Shown: positions 26,875-35,099, numbered from the stretch's first letter. The stretch is 64,000 nt of DNA from an uncultured Eubacteriales bacterium (GCA_934454125.1 CAKSFA010000007.1:17411-81410), one strand, 5' to 3'. Program-made: numbers and translations. The notes: generated by a model not told the origin, from the letters alone.

Positions 26875-28254
26875 ATGCAAAACCAAGACCTTCTTGCAAC
26901 TGCAAAGCACGTTCACTTTATTGGCATCGGCGGCTCCGGCATGTGCCCCATTGCAGAGATTTTACATCACAGAGGCTACCACGTCACCGGTTCAGACAAT
27001 ACCGAGTCTGAAACCATACAAAAGCTGCGCTCTTATGGCATCCCGATCACCATTGGCCAAACAGCCGAAAATATCCAAGGTGCCGATCTCATTATCTATT
27101 CCGCCGCCGTCAAGCCCGAAAACCCAGAGCTTGCCGCAGCACTTGCAAGCGGCATTCCCACACTTGAGCGCGCCCGCATGCTGGGTCTGGTTACCGGCCG
27201 TTACCAGAACGCCGTTGCCGTCTCTGGCACACATGGCAAAACCACCACTACCGGTATGCTCACGCAGTTATTTCTTTCTGCCGGCAAAGACCCATCTGCC
27301 ATCATCGGCGGCAAACTCCCCTGCATTGGCAGCAACGGCCGCGCCGGCAGCTCCGAATTCATCATCTGCGAAGCCTGTGAATACGTTGATACCTTTTTGC
27401 ATCTGACTCCTGCAGTCTCCGTAATTCTCAACATTGATGCCGACCATTTGGAATACTTCGGCAGCATGGAAAACATCATCGCTTCCTTCCGTCGTTTTGC
27501 TGCACAAACCACCAAAACTCTAGTTGTCAACGGAGATGATCCCAACGTACGCAAAGCAATCGAAGGCCTTACCAACGCCAAAGTTCTAACATTCGGCTTC
27601 TCCTCGCAAAACGATTACACCGCCCAAAACATCGAAGATTCTCTCAATGCCTTCGAAACATTCACCTTGTGTAAACACGGTGCTCCGCTTACACAAATCA
27701 CTCTTTCTGTTCCGGGACACCACAACATTCTCAATGCCCTGGCCGCTGCAACCGTAGCAGAACACTTCGGTATTTCACCAGAACAAATCGCAACCGGCTT
27801 ACATGCTTTCACCGGTGTGCATCGCCGCTTTGAGCGACTGGGAACATTCGATAATATCACCATTGCCGATGATTTTGCGCACCACCCCACTGAACTGATT
27901 GCCACTCTCGGTGCAGCAGCACGCATGGGCTTTGGTGCAGTATGGGCAATTTTCCAACCGCATACGTACTCCCGCACAGCCTTACTCCTTGACGATTTTG
28001 CCAAAGCGCTTACCATCGCCGACCACGTTCTGCTCACCGAAATCCTTCCCGTGCGCGAAACAAATACCTACGGCATCACCTCGCAAGATCTGGCAAACAA
28101 AATACCGGGCAGTTGCTGCTTTCAAAGTTTTGAAGAAATTCGCGACTATGTAACTACACACGCTAAACCCGGTGACCTGATTATTACGCTGGGCGGCGGC
28201 GATATTTATCGCTGTGCCAATCTCATTGTTGATTTCTACCAACAAAAAAACTGA
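26875..28254 (+). CDS. murC: UDP-N-acetylmuramate--L-alanine ligase
   Basis: MurC attaches the first amino acid, L-Ala, to UDP-MurNAc in peptidoglycan precursor synthesis. The 459-residue protein begins with the Rossmann-like FIGIGGSGMCPIAEI segment. It has the ATP-binding P-loop GTHGKTTTT near residue 120, the central ACEYVDTFLHL...NIDADHLEYFG segment typical of Mur ligases, and the C-terminal ADDFAHHPTE and FQPHTYSRT motifs that mark MurC. It is preceded by its own promoter and followed seven bases later by a compact terminator, so it is probably monocistronic. Confidence 0.97.
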   Translation: MQNQDLLATAKHVHFIGIGGSGMCPIAEILHHRGYHVTGSDNTESETIQKLRSYGIPITIGQTAENIQGADLIIYSAAVKPENPELAAALASGIPTLERARMLGLVTGRYQNAVAVSGTHGKTTTTGMLTQLFLSAGKDPSAIIGGKLPCIGSNGRAGSSEFIICEACEYVDTFLHLTPAVSVILNIDADHLEYFGSMENIIASFRRFAAQTTKTLVVNGDDPNVRKAIEGLTNAKVLTFGFSSQNDYTAQNIEDSLNAFETFTLCKHGAPLTQITLSVPGHHNILNALAAATVAEHFGISPEQIATGLHAFTGVHRRFERLGTFDNITIADDFAHHPTELIATLGAAARMGFGAVWAIFQPHTYSRTALLLDDFAKALTIADHVLLTEILPVRETNTYGITSQDLANKIPGSCCFQSFEEIRDYVTTHAKPGDLIITLGGGDIYRCANLIVDFYQQKN

Positions 28255-28260
28255 TGCTAC

Positions 28261-28282
28261 GCAGCCGATCCGGCTGCTTTTT
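28261..28282 (+). terminator. Intrinsic terminator of murC
   Basis: The perfect 7-bp arms GCAGCCG and CGGCTGC have a three-base loop followed by five Ts. Confidence 0.85.
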
Positions 28283-28322
28283 CATACCACAATTATAATC
28301 AAACTAGAAAGGAGAAAGTAGT

Positions 28323-29330
28323 ATGAAATATACAAAACTCGGAAATACCGGTATCGAAATTTCAAAGCTCTGCATTGGCTGTATGAGCTTCGGCAAAGCA
28401 GGCACCATGCACGACTGGACAGTAAACGAAGCAGATACCGAAACTATGGTAAAGCATGCGCTGGACCTCGGTATCAATTTTTTCGATACCGCCAACATCT
28501 ATTCCGCTGGAACCAGCGAAGAATATCTCGGCCGAGCATTGAAAAACAATGTAGCCCGCAACAAGGTGGTCATTGCCTCCAAAGTTTACTTCAATCCTGG
28601 CAGACTTTCCAAAGTAGCCATTCATCATGAGATTGACGGCACCCTAAAACGTCTGGGAACAGACTATCTCGATCTTTATATCATCCATCGTTTTGATTAT
28701 GAAACCCCGATTGAAGAAACAATGGAAGCACTCAACGATTTGATTCAGGCAGGAAAAGTTCGAGCACTAGGCGCTTCTGCGATGTATGCCTACCAGTTTT
28801 ACAATATGCAGCTTGCCGCTCGTGACCACGGCTGGGCACAATTCCAAGCCATGGAAAACCACTATAACCTTCTCTATCGGGAAGATGAGCGAGAGCTGAT
28901 TCCAATTTGCAAGCAGATGGGTGTGTCACTGATGCCCTACAGTCCGCTTGCAGCCGGCCGTTTAGCCCGTCCAACATGGAACACAGACACGTTGCGCAGC
29001 AAAACAGACCGGGTTGCCATGAATAAATATGACCACACCAAAGAACAGGATATGCGTATTGTCTGCCGTGTTGCAGAACTGGCCGAGCGCTACGGTGTAA
29101 AAATGCAGCAGATCGCACTTGCATGGCAATGGAAAAAAGAGGTAGCTTCTCCCATTGTAGGCGCAAGTAAAACAACTTATTTGGACGAAGCCGCCGGAGC
29201 ACTCTCTGTAAAACTAACCGATGCAAACATTGCCTATTTGGAGGAACTCTATATTCCCCACAGAATCGTGGGAGCGCTCGACCAAAATCCCGCCGACGGT
29301 ACAATTCCACTAGATGATAAAAAAAGATAA
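28323..29330 (+). CDS. Aldo/keto reductase
   Basis: A 335-residue NADPH-dependent oxidoreductase of the AKR superfamily, predicted cytosolic (beta/alpha)8 barrel. Signatures are LGNTGIEISKLCIGCMSFG at the N-terminus, the catalytic Asp/Tyr region FFDTANIYSAGTSEEYLG near residue 60, the catalytic Lys in VIASKVY near residue 88, LYIIHRFDYETPIEETM with the active-site His near residue 120, and the coenzyme-binding SPIVGASKT segment near residue 280. This is the YajO/YhdN-like branch often acting on small aldehydes; the substrate cannot be inferred. AAGGAG precedes the ATG, and the gene stands alone between two terminators. Its promoter is unclear, since the best TATAAT (28294-28299) lacks a -35. 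Confidence 0.93.
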   Translation: MKYTKLGNTGIEISKLCIGCMSFGKAGTMHDWTVNEADTETMVKHALDLGINFFDTANIYSAGTSEEYLGRALKNNVARNKVVIASKVYFNPGRLSKVAIHHEIDGTLKRLGTDYLDLYIIHRFDYETPIEETMEALNDLIQAGKVRALGASAMYAYQFYNMQLAARDHGWAQFQAMENHYNLLYREDERELIPICKQMGVSLMPYSPLAAGRLARPTWNTDTLRSKTDRVAMNKYDHTKEQDMRIVCRVAELAERYGVKMQQIALAWQWKKEVASPIVGASKTTYLDEAAGALSVKLTDANIAYLEELYIPHRIVGALDQNPADGTIPLDDKKR

Positions 29331-29336
29331 CAATCA

Positions 29337-29379
29337 CCCCGACTAGGTTCAAAAAATTTAAAACCTATCGGGGCTTTTT
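29337..29379 (+). terminator. Intrinsic terminator of the aldo/keto reductase gene
   Basis: CCCCGA(C)TAGGTT pairs with AACCTATCGGGG (one bulged base) and is followed by CTTTTT. Confidence 0.8.
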
Positions 29380-29710
29380 ATGCATCATACCAAAACGAGA
29401 ACTGTTGTATTGACCCTTACTTCTGCTTTGATTGTCACCTACAGAATTTATGTGTTTCTCTTCCGAGACTTTCCCGCTTATCTGTTTAAAGTGAATTTGT
29501 ATTCCTAGATTACAGCGAATTGAAACCGCTGTTTTATCCGGACGATTTAGCATTTATGCAACTGTGCATTTTTGTTGCACATTACAACTTCAAATTGTGC
29601 CGTAGAAAACAGAAGATAAAACAATGAAAAAACATTGACAGTTATTTTACAGAACGCGCTAACATTTGGTAAGAATATAAAGACTTATCGTTGTCATTTT
29701 TTCTGCTAAC

Positions 29711-29747
29711 AAAAAGACGAAGCTCGTTTGAAAGCTTCGTCTTTTTT
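29711..29747. terminator. Strong bidirectional hairpin terminator
   Basis: The perfect 14-bp arms AAAAAGACGAAGCT and AGCTTCGTCTTTTT have an eight-base loop, with T-runs on both strands. It probably ends the rpsB-tsf transcript on the minus strand, lying about 190 bases past the tsf stop. Confidence 0.8.
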
Positions 29748-29833
29748 GCACGCAATTATATTTTGGTACATTTTTATAGAATATTGAAAAAATGTGTGTT
29801 TTTTGCCAATATTCACAATTTCGTAACTTTTGC

Positions 29834-29875
29834 TTGTCGCCAAACAGCACTTTTTGGTCGCTTAAGGTCGATTTT
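29834..29875 (+). repeat. 21-bp tandem repeat array, copy 2 (two units)
   Basis: The units at 29834-29854 and 29855-29875 match the 13201-13273 family: (T/G)GTCGC start, AAA, a CAGCAC or related core, and TTTT. It lies 63 bases beyond the tsf stop. Confidence 0.8.
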
Positions 29876-29938
29876 TGCACGTAAATGGCCTGTTAAATAA
29901 TTAGACAAAATCTCACTTTACAAATCAAAATTGTATAA

Positions 29939-30853
29939 TTATTTCACCATTCCAGCAACTTCTTCCGCAAAATTATCTTCGCGTTTTTCAATGCCTTCAC
30001 CCTTCTCAAAGCGCACAAAGCTCTTGATTTGAATCGCTCCTCCAAGTTCCTTTGAAACATTGTCAGTGTACTGCTGAACAGTAATATCGCCATCCTTCAC
30101 ATACGGCTGATCCACCAAGCAAATCTCTTTGAAAAACTTTTTCATTCTGCCTTCCACAATCTTTTCAGCCACATTTGCCGGCTTACCAGATTCTACAACC
30201 TGTTCTGTCAAAATTTTTCTTTCATGTGCAACCACATCTACAGGCACTTCAGCCTCACAAACATAGTTGGGCACAATTGCAGCAACCTGCATGGCAATAT
30301 TTTTCGCATACTCAGTAAACTCAGGTTTTGCAGCAATTTCAGGCGTTGTGTCAAATGTTACCATAACGCCCATTCTGCCACCACCGTGAATATAAGTTAC
30401 CACAGCACCCTCGCTACGAGCAAAACGACGAATTTTTATATTCTCGCCAATCGTCAAAATTTTCTCCTGTAAAATATCAGCAATGGTTTCACTTGAACCA
30501 GCCGCTTTACAAGCCAGCAAAGCCTCTACATCCACCGGATTCTGATCCATCACAGTCTGTGCACATGTTTTTACAAACTGGTTAAATTCGTCATTTTTAG
30601 CAACAAAGTCAGTCTCTGCATTTACTTCAATCACAACACCAACATTACCTTTGTCGTTTGTGGCGGCATATGCAACGCCTTCAGCGGCAATTCTGCCAGC
30701 TTTTTTAGCAGCCGCAGCCAAACCCTTTTCTCTTAAAAAATCAATGGCTGCATCCATATCTCCATTGGCTTCTGTCAATGCTTTTTTGCAGTCCATCATA
30801 CCACAACCGGTTCTCTCGCGTAATTGTGCAACGTCTTTTGCTGTAAAAGCCAT
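29939..30853 (-). CDS. tsf: Translation elongation factor Ts
   Basis: EF-Ts is the nucleotide exchange factor for EF-Tu. The 304-residue protein starts at ATG 30851-30853, eight bases after GGAGG. It has the N-terminal UBA-like TAKDVAQLRERTGCGMMDCKKAL segment, the EF-Ts signature LREKGLAAAAKKAGR near residue 45, and the NAETDFVAKNDEF signature near residue 80, followed by the core dimerisation subdomains. It follows rpsB by 106 bases in the classical rpsB-tsf order. No frr or pyrH follows in this window. The region just downstream carries a 21-bp array and a terminator. Confidence 0.97.
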   Translation of the reverse strand: MAFTAKDVAQLRERTGCGMMDCKKALTEANGDMDAAIDFLREKGLAAAAKKAGRIAAEGVAYAATNDKGNVGVVIEVNAETDFVAKNDEFNQFVKTCAQTVMDQNPVDVEALLACKAAGSSETIADILQEKILTIGENIKIRRFARSEGAVVTYIHGGGRMGVMVTFDTTPEIAAKPEFTEYAKNIAMQVAAIVPNYVCEAEVPVDVVAHERKILTEQVVESGKPANVAEKIVEGRMKKFFKEICLVDQPYVKDGDITVQQYTDNVSKELGGAIQIKSFVRFEKGEGIEKREDNFAEEVAGMVK

Positions 30854-30959
30854 AATCAATTCCTCCATTTTTCAAATCATATCTGCTCTGATAATTCTTC
30901 GTATTCAAAAAATACCCGTCAAAACAGACGGATATTCAGCAATTCAATGCTTTTATTAA

Positions 30960-31700
30960 TTACTTATCTTCTTCCTCTGTATGCTCATCTGCAGCAGTCA
31001 TAGCAGCTGTACCCATTTGCCCCTCTCTGCCTTCAATGATGGCATTGGCCATTGCAGAAGAAATCAGTTTTACCGCACGAATCGCATCGTCATTACCCGG
31101 AATAACATAATCGATTTCATCCGGATCACAGTTGGTATCTACGATCGCAACAATCGGAATACCCAATTTTTTTGCCTCAGCAACGGCAATACGCTCCTTG
31201 CGAGGATCCACAATAAACAGTGCACCTGGCAACTGCTTCATCTCTTTGATACCGCCTAAAAATTTTTCCAGCTTTTCAATCTCAAGACGCAGTTTAATGA
31301 CCTCTTTTTTCGGCAGCAATTCAAAGGTACCATCCTCTTCCATTGCTTTGAGCTGCTGTAAACGGCTTACTCTGCGGCGAATGGTGCTAAAGTTTGTCAT
31401 CATACCACCCAGCCAACGTGCATTTACATAATAAGCACCTGCTCGCTCTGCCTCTTCCTTCACAGAATCTTGAGCTTGTTTTTTGGTACCAACAAACAGC
31501 ACCGGCTTACCTTCAACTGAGATATCACGTACAAAATTGTAAGCTTCCTCCAGTTTTTTCACAGTTTTCTGTAAATCAATGATATAAATACCATTGCGTT
31601 CTGTGAAAATATACCGTGCCATTTTGGGATTCCATCTTCTTGTCTGGTGGCCAAAATGCACACCGGCTTCCAAAAGTTGTTTCATCGATACGACTGCCAT
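30960..31700 (-). CDS. rpsB: 30S ribosomal protein S2
   Basis: Ribosomal protein S2 of 246 residues. The start at 31698-31700, eight bases after GGAGG, gives the standard MAVVSMKQLLEAGVHFGHQT N-terminus. The signatures WNPKMARYIFTERNGIYIIDL and the P(I/G)VAIVDTNCDPD.IDYVIPGNDDA segment near residue 190 are present. A short acidic C-terminal tail (HTEEEDK) follows. The 22 upstream in-frame codons fall in the leader and are rejected. A promoter lies about 105 bases upstream, and the leader holds a small GC hairpin next to the ribosome binding site. Confidence 0.97.
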   Translation of the reverse strand: MAVVSMKQLLEAGVHFGHQTRRWNPKMARYIFTERNGIYIIDLQKTVKKLEEAYNFVRDISVEGKPVLFVGTKKQAQDSVKEEAERAGAYYVNARWLGGMMTNFSTIRRRVSRLQQLKAMEEDGTFELLPKKEVIKLRLEIEKLEKFLGGIKEMKQLPGALFIVDPRKERIAVAEAKKLGIPIVAIVDTNCDPDEIDYVIPGNDDAIRAVKLISSAMANAIIEGREGQMGTAAMTAADEHTEEEDK

Positions 31701-31808
31701 ATTAAAATCCTCCTTAGTTGTTCCGCCGTTGCGGCGATATACAAAGCTAACCTGAAAAACAGGCACAGGCTATGTCATACCACAACGTGTGTTTTTATTA
31801 ACTGGATT

Positions 31809-31837
31809 ATTATAGCATAGCAATATGTAAAATGCAA
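31809..31837 (-). promoter_or_regulatory. Sigma-A-type promoter for rpsB-tsf
   Basis: On the minus strand, TTGCAT (31832-31837), a 17-base spacer and a perfect TATAAT (31809-31814). The leader of roughly 100 bases ends in a CGCCG/CGGCG hairpin (31724-31736) just upstream of the ribosome binding site. Confidence 0.75.
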
Positions 31838-31845
31838 GAGAAACT

Positions 31846-32142
31846 TTACGAGTTGCCAAAGAAACGATCCCATGTGCGTTGGCGACGATTTTGCGGCTCT
31901 GCATACACAGTATGATGAACCAATATCGTTTCATCACCGATGATGCTGATATTTTCCCAGGGAATCAGCATATCCTGTGTTCTCCCCAGTAAACCAAATA
32001 ATCTGGCTTTGCCGTAGATAATTACAGTGGTAAGACGCGCATTTTCCGTGTCAATCTCAACATCGCTAACAAAACCCAATCGTGTGCCGTCTTGCAAGTT
32101 GATGACCTCTTTATTACGCATCTCTGCAATGCTGCACTTCAT
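31846..32142 (-). CDS. ymxH: YlmC/YmxH-family sporulation protein (PRC-barrel)
   Basis: A 98-residue PRC-barrel protein of the YlmC/YmxH family found across endospore formers. The start is the ATG at 32140-32142 with GGAGGT eight bases upstream; an alternative TTG lies two codons earlier. The barrel is visible as KEVINLQDGTRLGFVSDVEID followed by TTVIIYGK and the hydrophobic/acidic IPWENISIIGDETILV segment. Members are expressed in sporulation in Bacillus, where ymxH neighbours the dipicolinate genes. Here it sits alone between rpsB and the divergent ppa. The biochemical role of the family is unknown. Confidence 0.82.
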   Translation of the reverse strand: MKCSIAEMRNKEVINLQDGTRLGFVSDVEIDTENARLTTVIIYGKARLFGLLGRTQDMLIPWENISIIGDETILVHHTVYAEPQNRRQRTWDRFFGNS

Positions 32143-32220
32143 ATTCAAACACCTCCGTGTTTAATCCTATGCACACCAGATATAAAAGTGAACAAAAAAT
32201 ATTGCCTGAAAAAGTAACCG

Positions 32221-32249
32221 TTGCCGTAACGAAAAAAATGTGATAAAAT
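32221..32249 (+). promoter_or_regulatory. Sigma-A-type promoter for ppa
   Basis: TTGCCG (32221-32226), a 17-base spacer and TAAAAT (32244-32249). GGAGG precedes the ppa ATG. Confidence 0.65.
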
Positions 32250-32295
32250 TGTGCGGTAACAAAAAATAGAACGAAAATTTTGGAGGAAATAGAAA

Positions 32296-32826
32296 ATGAA
32301 CATCTGGCATGATTTATCTCCCGAGCGCGTAAAAGAATCCGATTTTGAAGCAGTGATTGAAATTACCAAGGGCGGAAAAGCCAAATATGAACTGGATAAA
32401 GAAACTGGCTTTTTAAAACTGGATCGCGTATTATATACTTCTACACACTATCCGGCAAATTATGGCTTTATCCCACGCACCTATGCAGAAGACGGTGATC
32501 CGCTAGATGTACTGGTACTCTGCTCCGAGAATATTCATCCGCTAGCGCTAGTACGCTGCTATCCCATCGGTGTCATTCGTATGGTAGATGGCGGTGAAAA
32601 AGATGAAAAGATTATCGCGATTCCATTTGATGATCCAATGTATAATTCTTTCAAAGATATTGATCAGCTTCCAAAGCATATCTTTGATGAGATGTCACAC
32701 TTCTTCTCCGTTTACAAAGAGCTAGAGCACAAAGTAACTGCTATTGAAGAGGTTAGCGGCAAAGATGCAGCTGTTTCTATCATCAAAACTTGTATTGAAA
32801 CTTATAATAACAAGTTCAGCAAATAA
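32296..32826 (+). CDS. ppa: Inorganic pyrophosphatase (family I)
   Basis: This soluble enzyme hydrolyses PPi to phosphate and so pulls biosynthetic reactions forward. The 176-residue size and the diagnostic family I metal-site motif EDGDPLDVLVL (near residue 66, DxDPxD with three catalytic aspartates) are clear. So are the YELDKETG.LKLDRVLYTSTHYPANYGFIPRT substrate-binding segment and the later DEKIIAIP with its Asp. Clostridia often use family II or membrane pyrophosphatases, so a family I enzyme is a mild note. It is monocistronic, with its own promoter and a terminator shared with the convergent Gx transporter gene. Confidence 0.96.
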   Translation: MNIWHDLSPERVKESDFEAVIEITKGGKAKYELDKETGFLKLDRVLYTSTHYPANYGFIPRTYAEDGDPLDVLVLCSENIHPLALVRCYPIGVIRMVDGGEKDEKIIAIPFDDPMYNSFKDIDQLPKHIFDEMSHFFSVYKELEHKVTAIEEVSGKDAAVSIIKTCIETYNNKFSK

Positions 32827-32831
32827 ACTAT

Positions 32832-32860
32832 AAAAACCACCCAATCCCGGGTGGTTTTTT
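32832..32860. terminator. Bidirectional terminator between ppa and the Gx transporter gene
   Basis: ACCACCC/GGGTGGT arms extended by AAAA/TTTT, with T-runs on both strands. Confidence 0.85.
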
Positions 32861-33386
32861 AATTGTGCAACAAGCACCGAAACAGTATATTATGTTTTTT
32901 GAATAAAAACTGCACACAAAGCCCGGTAAAGCAACCGGTAAGAATACTGGTGAAAAATACGATAGGCGCATAATACAGCACAGCAATACTACCTAATATA
33001 GGCACAGCTATAGCAAGCTGACCGATAATGTGTGCTACAGCAGAAAAAATGCCAGCTAACCAGATCATTTCGCGAGAAAGCAGCTTGCTGCAACACAGCA
33101 ATACAAGCAAACTGCAAACGCCGCCGCTTAGACTGTATAAAAATGATACGATTTGCCCAGTAAAGATACTGCCCAATACAATGCGGATAATTTGTATGCG
33201 CACCGTCTCTCTGCACCCCAGTAGATATACAGCAAACAATGTAACCACATTTGCAAGTCCCAATTTCACACCTGGGATAGGCACAATCGGCGGCAATTGA
33301 GCTTCTAACACAAAAATGGTGAGCGCATTCGCAATTAACATAGAGGACAACACCATTTTTTTTCGATTCAGCAAGGGCTTCACCAT
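32859..33386 (-). CDS. Gx transporter family membrane protein
   Basis: A 175-residue integral membrane protein with five or six hydrophobic segments. It has the family pattern LEAQLPPIVPIPGVKLGLANVVTL near residues 28-50, earlier annotated as heptaprenyl diphosphate synthase component I and now as a Gx/ECF-S-like transporter. The start is uncertain: the ATG at 33384-33386 has AAAGG very close, and an internal Met at residue 11 is possible. It lies 15 bases after the NusG-II gene and downstream of apbE. That neighbourhood, rather than any prenyl synthase gene, suggests a role in exporting or handling a redox cofactor. This is inference. Confidence 0.8.
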   Translation of the reverse strand: MVKPLLNRKKMVLSSMLIANALTIFVLEAQLPPIVPIPGVKLGLANVVTLFAVYLLGCRETVRIQIIRIVLGSIFTGQIVSFLYSLSGGVCSLLVLLCCSKLLSREMIWLAGIFSAVAHIIGQLAIAVPILGSIAVLYYAPIVFFTSILTGCFTGLCVQFLFKKHNILFRCLLHN

Positions 33387-33401
33387 GCCTTTCTGTCAAT
33401 G

Positions 33402-33794
33402 TCATCGGGTTATGCCGTCCAGTGTGCTAGTTGCATTTTTTGCTTCGATTTGAATAACAAGGCGGTTGGGTAAACAGGTAATAGGAAGCACTCCATCGTG
33501 AATCTTACCCTGAGAGATACAAATATGATCTGGGCAGCTTGATTCAATGACTGAAATGGCATTTGGTTCAACCAGCACGGTATTATATGCACCGTGCTCC
33601 CCCTGCACGGTAAATGTATAACTTTCCTTCACAGTTTGCAAGTCAATCGAACGAATCAGCGTACCATTTTGATAGATATTTGCAACCGCGTTTTGCACCT
33701 GTGCGCGTAAGATAAAAATCCACGCTGTTAAAAGACCTATAAGTACTACAGCAACAACTATGCCTGACAGAATAAATTTAACCCTCTTTTTCAT
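33402..33794 (-). CDS. NusG domain II-containing membrane-anchored protein
   Basis: A 130-residue protein with an N-terminal basic stretch and one TM helix (about residues 8-30), followed by an extracytoplasmic NusG domain II-like beta domain. The two cysteines in SSCPDHICISQGKI near residue 90 and the PITCLPNRLVIQIE segment are typical of this family. It is membrane-tethered and faces outward, so it is not a transcription factor despite the domain name. It overlaps apbE by four bases (ATGA) and precedes the Gx transporter gene by 15 bases. Similar ApbE, NusG-II and Gx proteins occur together in flavin-based extracytoplasmic electron-transfer loci as I recall them. Confidence 0.85.
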   Translation of the reverse strand: MKKRVKFILSGIVVAVVLIGLLTAWIFILRAQVQNAVANIYQNGTLIRSIDLQTVKESYTFTVQGEHGAYNTVLVEPNAISVIESSCPDHICISQGKIHDGVLPITCLPNRLVIQIEAKNATSTLDGITR

Positions 33795-34816
33795 ATTACT
33801 TCTCCAAAGGTGCGGTTTATAATACCTGAAGTTTGTGTAATCATACCGTCCTGTGCGATGAAAATCGCTTCAACCTCAGGCTGCGCCTCGATGTAGGCCA
33901 TTGCCTGCTGCACTCCCATAACATAGCAAGCTGTTGAAAGTGCGTCCGCCTGCATGGAGTTGTGGGAAAAAATCGTAACACTTGCAAGACCATTTTCTAC
34001 TGGGTAGCCTGTCTGCGGATTTAAAATATGGTGATAACGCACACCGTCTCGATCGAAATACCGCTCGTAATTGCCAGAGGTAACCGCCGTTGCGTTAATT
34101 AGACCAACCGAAGTAATCGCCTGAGATGGTGCCTGTGGGTTTGCAATGCCAATCTCCCAAGGTTTTCCATCATATTTCCTGCCAATAGTGAATATATTGC
34201 CGCCCAAATTAATCAAGCCACAAGTAATTTGATAATCCTCTTCCAGCATGGTCTTGATTACATCGGCAGCATATCCTTTTGCTGTGGAGCCAAAGTCCAG
34301 AGAAATATTTGGGTTTAAAAATCGTATGGTACGCATTTCTTCATTAAGTTCCACTTGTTCATAACCACGTTCTGTTAATAGTGGTGCAATTTCTTCCTGT
34401 GCTGGCACGCGGGCACTGTTGGTTCCAAACCCCCAGAGCGCATTGATTGCTCCAATGGTACAGTCCAATGCACCATTGGTCTTGCGACAATATTGCAGGC
34501 TTTGCTGCACAACCGTAAACAATGTTTGCGAAACTGAAACCGCCTGTTGATACGCAGTTCGGTTCAGTTGATATAATTCGCTGTTTTCGTTTTGTGCAGA
34601 TAAAATCTGCTCCAGCTCTTGTGCTTTTGCAAATGCTGCAGAAATCCCCGCCTGTGCATTTTCTCCGTATAATGTTACGGTCATAACGGTACTCATAACC
34701 AATTTAGTTTGCGTTGCAGACTGATCCTTCAGATTTTGCCCGCACCCGACAAACAGTAAAATACCTGCCACAAGCATCACAGAGGCAGCCAATTTTGTAC
34801 GCTGCAGCATTTTCAC
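33791..34816 (-). CDS. apbE: FAD:protein FMN transferase (ApbE family lipoprotein)
   Basis: ApbE-type enzymes transfer FMN from FAD to a Thr/Ser of extracytoplasmic flavoproteins, using Mg2+. The 341-residue protein has a signal peptide with lipobox LLFVGC (Cys at about 25), so it is a surface lipoprotein. Family motifs are LDCTIGAINALWGFG, the Mg/FAD-binding DFGSTAKGYAAD near residue 175, NLGGNIFTIG, and the HHILNPQTGYP segment near residue 255 with the later DALSTACYVMG. The start is GTG 34814-34816 after GAGGTAGGTGAT; an ATG lies two codons inside. It overlaps the NusG-II gene. No flavinylated target (FMN-bind domain protein) is visible nearby. Confidence 0.93.
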   Translation of the reverse strand: MKMLQRTKLAASVMLVAGILLFVGCGQNLKDQSATQTKLVMSTVMTVTLYGENAQAGISAAFAKAQELEQILSAQNENSELYQLNRTAYQQAVSVSQTLFTVVQQSLQYCRKTNGALDCTIGAINALWGFGTNSARVPAQEEIAPLLTERGYEQVELNEEMRTIRFLNPNISLDFGSTAKGYAADVIKTMLEEDYQITCGLINLGGNIFTIGRKYDGKPWEIGIANPQAPSQAITSVGLINATAVTSGNYERYFDRDGVRYHHILNPQTGYPVENGLASVTIFSHNSMQADALSTACYVMGVQQAMAYIEAQPEVEAIFIAQDGMITQTSGIINRTFGEVI

Positions 34817-34817
34817 A

Positions 34818-35099
34818 TCACCTACCTCGAACTTCGTATTTCAGTAAATGTTCTAATTTACGATACAATCCGTTTGCAGCAACATACATTGTGCCGCATT
34901 GCGCACAAGAATACAAATCCATCTCTGTTTCCCGATCTGCAAACGGATCGTAAGCAGTAATATACAAATTTAGCGAGCAACAAAATGCCGGCTTTGCACA
35001 GCAACCAGAAAGCGAAACAAAATCCTTCTGTTTAAACAGATGCAACTGATAAGGACTGTCAGCCACAGGGTGCTGCGGTTTTGTATGATTCGATTGCAT
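34818..35099 (-). CDS. Small Cys-rich protein, zinc-ribbon-like C-terminus
   Basis: A 93-residue protein of unknown function with GAGGTGA ahead of its ATG. It contains two Cys clusters: GCCAKPAFCC near residues 32-41 and the zinc-ribbon half YSCAQCGTMYVA near residues 63-74. Four or more of these cysteines could form one metal site. No signal peptide or TM segment is seen. It ends two bases before apbE and may be co-transcribed with it. Its 5' end overlaps the upstream region of sigG, on the other strand. I do not recognise the family. Confidence 0.6.
   Translation of the reverse strand: MQSNHTKPQHPVADSPYQLHLFKQKDFVSLSGCCAKPAFCCSLNLYITAYDPFADRETEMDLYSCAQCGTMYVAANGLYRKLEHLLKYEVRGR

Larger units (their letters stand above)
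29380..29938. other. 559-base intergenic region between aldo/keto reductase and tsf
   Basis: No convincing gene. It holds a TTGACA at 29635-29640 with a poorly spaced TAACAT, a strong hairpin at 29711-29747 and a two-unit 21-bp array at 29834-29875. The first 250 bases show nothing I can support. Confidence 0.6.

Noticed and set aside
33402..33794. Transcription antitermination factor NusG
   Set aside because: Only domain II is present, behind a TM anchor, with no NGN domain. It is an extracytoplasmic protein.
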